From assembly GCA_963576735.1 (NCBI GenBank), contig OY755181.1:5270001-5334000 (forward strand): a DNA stretch of 64,000 nucleotides, written 5' to 3'. The notes below the pieces were generated by a model. It had not been told where the DNA came from. It ran no database searches and was given only the letters and a program-made list of their open reading frames with translations. Positions 61,001-64,000 of this stretch are shown one piece after another. The translations under genes were made by a program, and so were the position numbers. Positions within the stretch are counted from its first letter, which is position 1, and each line of letters begins with the position of its first letter. The stretch is from Bedellia somnulentella. Taxonomy: Eukaryota; Arthropoda; Insecta; Lepidoptera; Bedelliidae.

Positions 61001-63325
61001 TATTATGACATACCATTAGTTACATAGACAAAATAAATAAATTCATTTTCAGGCGGACATAATACCAAAAACTTATACTACTTACTTAACTACAAACTTT
61101 TATACTTTAGATTATGAATATTCTTAACATACCTATGATGATTATTACTTAAATATTCTCTGCCTACAACTGTATTGACCTTTTTTAAAACTGAATAAAC
61201 CATTTTTGTTACTGATTTGTATGTTTGTGACAACTAAACACAGAAACTACTAAACTTTTTTAAACTTACCAGCATACAGCCTTTCCTTGTGTAACACAAG
61301 CTTTTATGCACATTTTTGTTACAAAGTTGAGTAATGGTTTTCAACTTTGTTTTTACTTTAAAAAAAGACATTTTACTTAAGAGGCATGTGTAGTGTTAGT
61401 TATTTTATATGAACTCATATATTCTTAAAAAATAGGGCCATGCAAAAGTAGACAACTAAAAGACAGTTGTGCAGCATGCAAAGGGATTCAATATGATGTA
61501 AGCTAACTGGAGTATAAATTTTATTGATACCTATTTATGTAGAATGTTGTGCTCTACCTTCTGAGCTAGTACTATAAAAGAAATAATAAAATTAAATGGG
61601 AATAAAACCATGGGAGAGAGTTTGTTGTCTCATTTGGGATGCCACTTGCGTCTGTACATTTGCACCTTCCCATGTAGGATCTACTACTGCAGCTCCGGGG
61701 GCTGCTGCTGAAACGGCCACAAGACATAAGCTTTCTAAGTATAGTCAGCTTATGTCTTCTTTATCTTTGTGCCTCTCGCTGTAGAAACCACCTGAGTTTG
61801 GGGTTTAGAGGGAATCTTTTATAAAAGAGATAGGTCGCCGCCTGGGGAACCGAGGCTGGTAGGAAGGTTCTAAGGTAATAAGATAAGATTTGGCGGCACC
61901 TCCCCATGAGGAGATGCAGTATGTCAGAATAGACTGACATAGCGCCAAGTAAATAGACTTAAGAAAGTCTTGATCAGTCACTTTGCGGAGCTTGCCAAAG
62001 ACATACATAAGTTTCTTTACCCTAGAAGCAAGATGGGATACATGGTGTGCGAAGCTGAGTTTGTAGTCTATTCTAATGCCAAGGTAGCAAATCACTTTGA
62101 CCCTCTCAATACAGGGACATGAGCAATTGTTGGACAAATAACTATGAAAACAATCAGTACGGATCTCGTAGGTGTCCGGAGGTGGTTGGGTTTTGTCTGT
62201 GATTGAGAAGGTCATGTACTTAGTCTTTGACGTATTCAGTGAGAGTCTATTTTTAGATAGCCAATTTAAGACCCTATTGAATCCAATTTGAGCAGCATTG
62301 TAAACTACGTCCCAAGAGGGTTTGAAGGTGTTTTTGGTCTTAGAGAAGATGAAGTAAAGTGGCAAAATATTGAGTCAATATGGAGGGTGGCCACACAAGG
62401 CATTTGAAGAATAGAGAACAAAGAAAGGATTTTGGAAGACTAAAAGACAAAACAATAACTGTGGGGGAAGCAAGCAAGGTTTGTCAGGATTGGAAAAAGT
62501 GGTAATTAATAGTCCTTGCTTCCCCCTATGGCAATTAATGGAGTGCAAAGCCAGATCCAGCCATATGCCCAAAATGGCCATGCCCACAACCCTACAACCT
62601 CTCACTTTTATGGTCTATTGAGCCTAAACCAATATGATGTACTAATCACCAAGAGATTTTTGGGTGCCTATGCCCACAACCTTTTGTGAAGGCTAGATCT
62701 GTTCCTGATGAAGTTAGTATGAATAAGTTAGTAATTACGCATTATTTGTATGTTTTTGATGTGATAATAAGATACATTTGTATTAGAATTCATTGGCATT
62801 ATACATGATACTTGATTGCTTCAGAAAAAGGGCAGCCTTTTCAAGTGTACGAAAATAAGTATGTCTGTACTTGGTTACACATCACATCATTAAATCATGA
62901 TTTCTACCAATTATTGAAGTAATTCTTGTTAACAATTGGATTTTTTTGCTTAAGATTTAATTTAATCCAAATCTTCCAAGACCTGATATGATGCTATGGT
63001 ATTATTTTATTATCTACAATTTAAGTTCTGTAACTTAAATATTACAACTAACCTTCATGAGTTCAGCTTGGGGAACCCCGCTTTCTGGTACATTATAAAA
63101 CAAAACCGCTTCATGGCTACCTTTATCTGCCACGAGATTCCCTTCTTCTGTAAGTTCCCATTTGTTTGTAACTGTTCCTTTAGAAATGACCATTTCTAAA
63201 GCCTCTAAACTTTTTACAGCACCAACAACTTTTTGATGGTCTTCATTGAATTCTTTAACCAAGTCTAAAGTATTTACACTATCGCATTTATTTAAGTAAT
63301 GCAAGATCTTTTCGTTTAACTCCAT
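46038..63325 (-). CDS. Phenylalanyl-tRNA synthetase alpha subunit, 6 exons
   Basis: The cytosolic alpha subunit (FARSA family) pairs with a beta subunit as an alpha2-beta2 enzyme that charges tRNA-Phe. Exons in order: 63325-63053, 60757-60403, 60192-59915, 58629-58489, 55927-55720 and 46258-46038, all GT-AG with matching phases, 491 residues. Residues 1-90 form the N-terminal winged-helix region. Class II core: motif 1 region ([15 protein letters not shown]), [15 protein letters not shown], motif 2 ([20 protein letters not shown]), the phenylalanine-site [18 protein letters not shown], and motif 3 ([16 protein letters not shown]). Length fits the family. Intron 5 (46259-55719) is packed with DNA transposons and introns 3 and 4 with repeats. 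AATAAA overlaps the stop codon. The assignment is firm. Confidence 0.96.
46259..47777. other. Synthetase intron 5, 3' part
   Basis: No gene found. A CpG-richer block at 46690-46910 looks like a repeat of unknown type. Bases 47500-47760 hold loose repeats of CAAAGCAATGTGTTAAAACA, also seen near 53610-53700. Confidence 0.45.
47779..48393. mobile_element. DNA transposon with 67-bp perfect TIRs
   Basis: Arms 47779-47845 and 48327-48393 are perfect inverted copies (TATATGTCGTGGCCATATCG...AATAGTC). Inside and within the arms the motif GGCCA(C/T)ATCGT or a close variant recurs about eight times in both directions, together with TTTCATGAAA palindromes. TA lies at both borders but the target copy is ambiguous. 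It contains a 71-codon ORF. The superfamily is not assigned. Confidence 0.85.
48046..48261 (+). CDS. 71-codon ORF inside the 67-bp-TIR element
   Basis: ATG in a good context (AAGATGGCG) opens [18 protein letters not shown]..., acidic in the middle ([15 protein letters not shown]), ending in LAKRG. No family recognised. It may be the start of a longer transposase or a captured exon. Upstream and downstream are the motif-rich arms. Confidence 0.35.
   Translation: MAATVKNVISRSKKVNYSLLSEEESDCKRVLDEKVLEYFANYEKTEQYVKKPLSLDRISQVALFYDLAKRG
48481..48590 (+). other. Short open block of unknown origin
   Basis: After TTTTTTCAG at 48482 the + strand reads [16 protein letters not shown] and on to a stop at about 48579. 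It looks like a terminal coding block, but no partner exon or family was found. Confidence 0.2.
48699..48955. mobile_element. Foldback MITE of PIF/Harbinger type
   Basis: Starts GGGCCAGCGCTG and ends CAGCGCTGGCCC with a 3-base target copy TTA (48696-48698, 48956-48958). The two arms are nearly perfect inverted copies over more than 110 bases. The right arm has one extra CATGC unit and about ten extra bases near the loop. The whole element is essentially one hairpin. The TTA target and GG/CC ends suggest Harbinger mobilisation. Confidence 0.8.
49223..53486 (+). mobile_element. 4.3 kb DDE-type DNA transposon
   Basis: Perfect 24-base inverted ends CGCCTCTTTACAAGAACAATGTGA at 49223-49246 and 53463-53486, with ATAT on both outer sides (possible 4-base target copy). 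Between them lies the coding region below. Sub-terminal CGTGACAT/ATCACGTTT motifs occur near both ends. The superfamily is uncertain; a 4-base target would suit Sola-type elements, but that is only a guess. Confidence 0.8.
49843..52532 (+). pseudogene. Transposase with Cys-rich and DDE-like domains, one in-frame stop
   Basis: The main frame runs 50430-52532 (701 codons) and is broken only by TAG at 51441-51443. The first half holds a Cys-rich block ([14 protein letters not shown] then [15 protein letters not shown]). The second half holds a DDE-like region: [12 protein letters not shown], then [12 protein letters not shown], then [13 protein letters not shown], then [16 protein letters not shown]. 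This family is seen as multi-copy genes in arthropods and is taken as transposase-like. Upstream Ser-rich exons 49843-50002 and 50083-about 50212 have good splice signals (TTTTCAG/ATGGG; GAAG/GTATTT; TTTGTAG/AT). How they join the main exon is unresolved. The stop is the only lesion seen in the main frame. Confidence 0.75.
52533..55719. other. 3' tail of the DDE element and synthetase intron 5 remainder
   Basis: AT-rich, with no host exon found. Bases 53600-53700 repeat CAAAGCAAT...TTAAAA, as near 47650-47720. Bases 54680-54855 hold the separate open block listed on its own. Confidence 0.5.
54680..54853 (-). other. Orphan terminal-exon-like block
   Basis: On the - strand, TTTACAG at 54854 is followed by an open frame [17 protein letters not shown]... 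ending NPANRY and a stop, then AATAAA within 20 bases. It has the shape of a last exon, in the same direction as the synthetase gene. No protein family recognised. Confidence 0.3.
55980..56235 (+). repeat. SINE-B copy
   Basis: GTTTACTGTCGGCTTAGAATAGCACTACCC head to GGGATTTATAGCCGTGAGTATATG and a short ATGT tail, in synthetase intron 4, antisense to the gene. Confidence 0.75.
56370..57205. mobile_element. DNA transposon with 34-bp perfect TIRs
   Basis: Arms 56370-56403 and 57172-57205 are perfect inverted copies (GTTTGCAATAGAATCCAACA...GTAAACAAA). Length 836 bases; no transposase. It has a short ORF on each strand near 56500-56760. Target duplication not resolved. Confidence 0.85.
56494..56718 (-). 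CDS. 74-codon hydrophobic ORF in a TIR element
   Basis: The frame has two hydrophobic stretches (residues about 10-30 and 51-68) around a charged middle ([14 protein letters not shown]). It resembles a small two-span membrane protein but matches no family I know. It lies wholly inside the 34-bp-TIR element, and an overlapping basic ORF exists on the other strand. It may be chance. Confidence 0.2.
   Translation of the reverse strand: MFSVSVFCFRFLRLCILIFGLLFCFTIWLDIFFLERRPLHGITDFDMAYDWYFLVSFILVPILLWAIVYDLKLK
57238..58126. repeat. tRNA-like family C array ending in a palindrome
   Basis: Two direct copies of a roughly 316-base unit (57241-57556, 57557-57873) are followed by a third, partial unit that meets a + strand copy head to head. 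Each full unit on the - strand has a tRNA-like core (GACACTGTAGCTCAGTTGGC..., B box GGGTTCGAACC), a CTAATTCGGACGGCCACTTG block and a CCTCATGTGG(G/A)G block. The palindrome arms are 57830-57968 and about 57988-58126 with about 20 bases between. Lies in synthetase intron 4. Confidence 0.85.
58130..58235 (+). mobile_element. RTE-like LINE tail fragment
   Basis: After GCTTGCAGACGTCCCAAGTATG the + strand reads [14 protein letters not shown], matching the remnant at 61-160. Short and without other coding sequence. Confidence 0.3.
58815..59195 (+). repeat. SINE-A, full-length copy
   Basis: ATGATAGTCCAGTGGGTAGAACACCCGCCC head, GAGTTCCAATCCTGGGACGGGCC, the same body as 37703-38075 and a CCCTTCGGGGATAAACGGCGTGAACG end with TTATGTTATG. 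In synthetase intron 3. Confidence 0.8.
61590..61825 (+). pseudogene. Frameshifted fragment of a transposon-associated protein
   Basis: + strand: [23 protein letters not shown], then [18 protein letters not shown], then after a shift FVPLAVETT and VWGLEG. This pattern (WDATCVDTLAPSH ... FVPFGVET.G.WG) is seen in multi-copy transposon-related proteins. Broken by a shift and a stop. Confidence 0.4.
61805..62380 (-). pseudogene. LINE reverse transcriptase C-terminal fragment
   Basis: The - strand frame reads [20 protein letters not shown], then [20 protein letters not shown], then [11 protein letters not shown], the thumb and C-terminal part of a LINE reverse transcriptase. The catalytic YADD part is absent. 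It differs from the LINE at 42860-45736. In synthetase intron 1, together with the + strand fragment next to it. Confidence 0.75.
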
Positions 63326-63435
63326 TTTAATTACTTAAATAGTATTTTTCATTCATGCAATAAAAAAGAAGAGGTTATTTTCTTTTCTAATAGTTTTGAC
63401 AGATCCGAACACTTTGACAATTATTGGTAACGTAA

Positions 63436-63457
63436 CGTCATACGTCAATAACGTCAT
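63436..63457. promoter_or_regulatory. Three ACGTCA boxes upstream of the synthetase gene
   Basis: ACGTCA occurs at 63436-63441, 63443-63448 and 63452-63457, about 110-130 bases upstream of the start codon. These are CRE/ATF-type half-sites and may belong to the promoter. Confidence 0.35.
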
Positions 63458-63699
63458 ACAAAATATCCTTCAGTTCTGTGATTTCAGTTAGATCCATGGA
63501 AGTACTATTTAAACAGGAATGCCCACTTGCGTCCTAAAGTGACCTGAACAAGGATCGCTAACTAGATAGCTGTGTCTCGTTTAGGTTAATAATAATAACG
63601 TCTCGATAGGGTGACCATCTGTTGGTGTATTAATAAGAGTTCCTCTAAAGGTTACAAAACACTTATATTTCCGTTCTTACATATTCTTAATTAGTTGAT

Positions 63700-63935
63700 T
63701 ATAAAAGAAGGGATAGCCAGTTGCTTGAGAGTTAAAATTTCCTCAGCCACTTTTTGAAGTTGAGTAGAGAAAAAATGGTAAGTAAATGATGGTGGTATTA
63801 AAAGGATGATAAAGTATCTAGTAAAGTAAATAACTCCAAAAGCCCCAAACAAAAAGCCAAAGTTGCTTTTTACGATGCGCGGGTAGAAAAATATTTTTCC
63901 TATGTTAAGCCGACACTACACGGCATCCCATTTTA
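63700..63935 (-). repeat. SINE-B copy
   Basis: - orientation: GGGATAGCCAGTTGCTTGAGAG, CCTCAGCCACTTTTTGAAGTTGAG, AAAGCCCCAAAC, then GTTAAGCCGACACTACACGGCA at the head. Diverged in the middle. Confidence 0.6.
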
Positions 63936-64000
63936 CTTATATTATTAATTTGAAATAGAAAGGTCATAAATGATAAAAGCTCCGAAACACACGAAAAAAA

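Overview
This is eukaryotic nuclear DNA, most likely from a lepidopteran insect (moth or butterfly). It is AT-rich, its genes are split by long introns with GT-AG boundaries, and it carries Helitrons that begin TC-TATACT and end CTAG, tRNA-derived SINEs, a mariner element and an insect env-bearing Gypsy element. The order assignment is inferred from repeat style and protein family resemblance; no species is claimed. Host genes, left to right: (1) the 3' part of a GDP-L-fucose synthase gene, + strand, 819-5544; (2) a complete 11-exon glutamate dehydrogenase gene (Gdh-A), + strand, 7608-27090; (3) a second complete 11-exon glutamate dehydrogenase gene (Gdh-B), - strand, 40230-30493, convergent with the first; (4) a complete 6-exon cytosolic phenylalanyl-tRNA synthetase alpha-subunit gene, - strand, 63325-46038. 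The two Gdh genes have the same exon boundaries, and nine of eleven exons have identical nucleotide lengths, so they are an old inverted duplication. 

Most of the rest is mobile DNA sitting in introns and between genes. The last intron of Gdh-A holds an 8.7 kb env-bearing LTR retroelement (errantivirus type, - strand, 18131-26814) with near-identical LTRs, a tRNA-Leu primer site, a -1 slippery heptamer between gag and pol, one nonsense codon in the integrase, and an open env with a furin-type site. Other Gdh-A introns carry a Helitron split by a dead mariner, a second Helitron and SINEs. Gdh-B intron 6 holds a P-element-like transposon (THAP exon, 8-bp target duplication) inserted into a SINE and itself carrying a copia fragment. 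Between Gdh-B and the synthetase gene lie a Helitron and a 5'-truncated LINE with an intact reverse transcriptase. The 9.5 kb fifth intron of the synthetase gene holds a 67-bp-TIR element with a 71-aa ORF, a Harbinger-type foldback element, and a 4.3 kb DDE-type transposon whose long ORF is broken by a single stop. Its fourth and third introns hold a 34-bp-TIR element and a cluster of tRNA-like repeat units that ends in a near-perfect palindrome. 

Host gene functions: GDP-fucose synthesis, glutamate/2-oxoglutarate interconversion, and tRNA-Phe charging. They are unrelated and simply neighbours. The most unusual items are the convergent Gdh pair, the recent env-bearing retroelement, the P-like element in a SINE, the single-stop DDE transposon, and the inverted-dimer tRNA-like repeats. 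All coordinates and splice sites were read by eye. Family names rest on recognised motifs, not on database searches.
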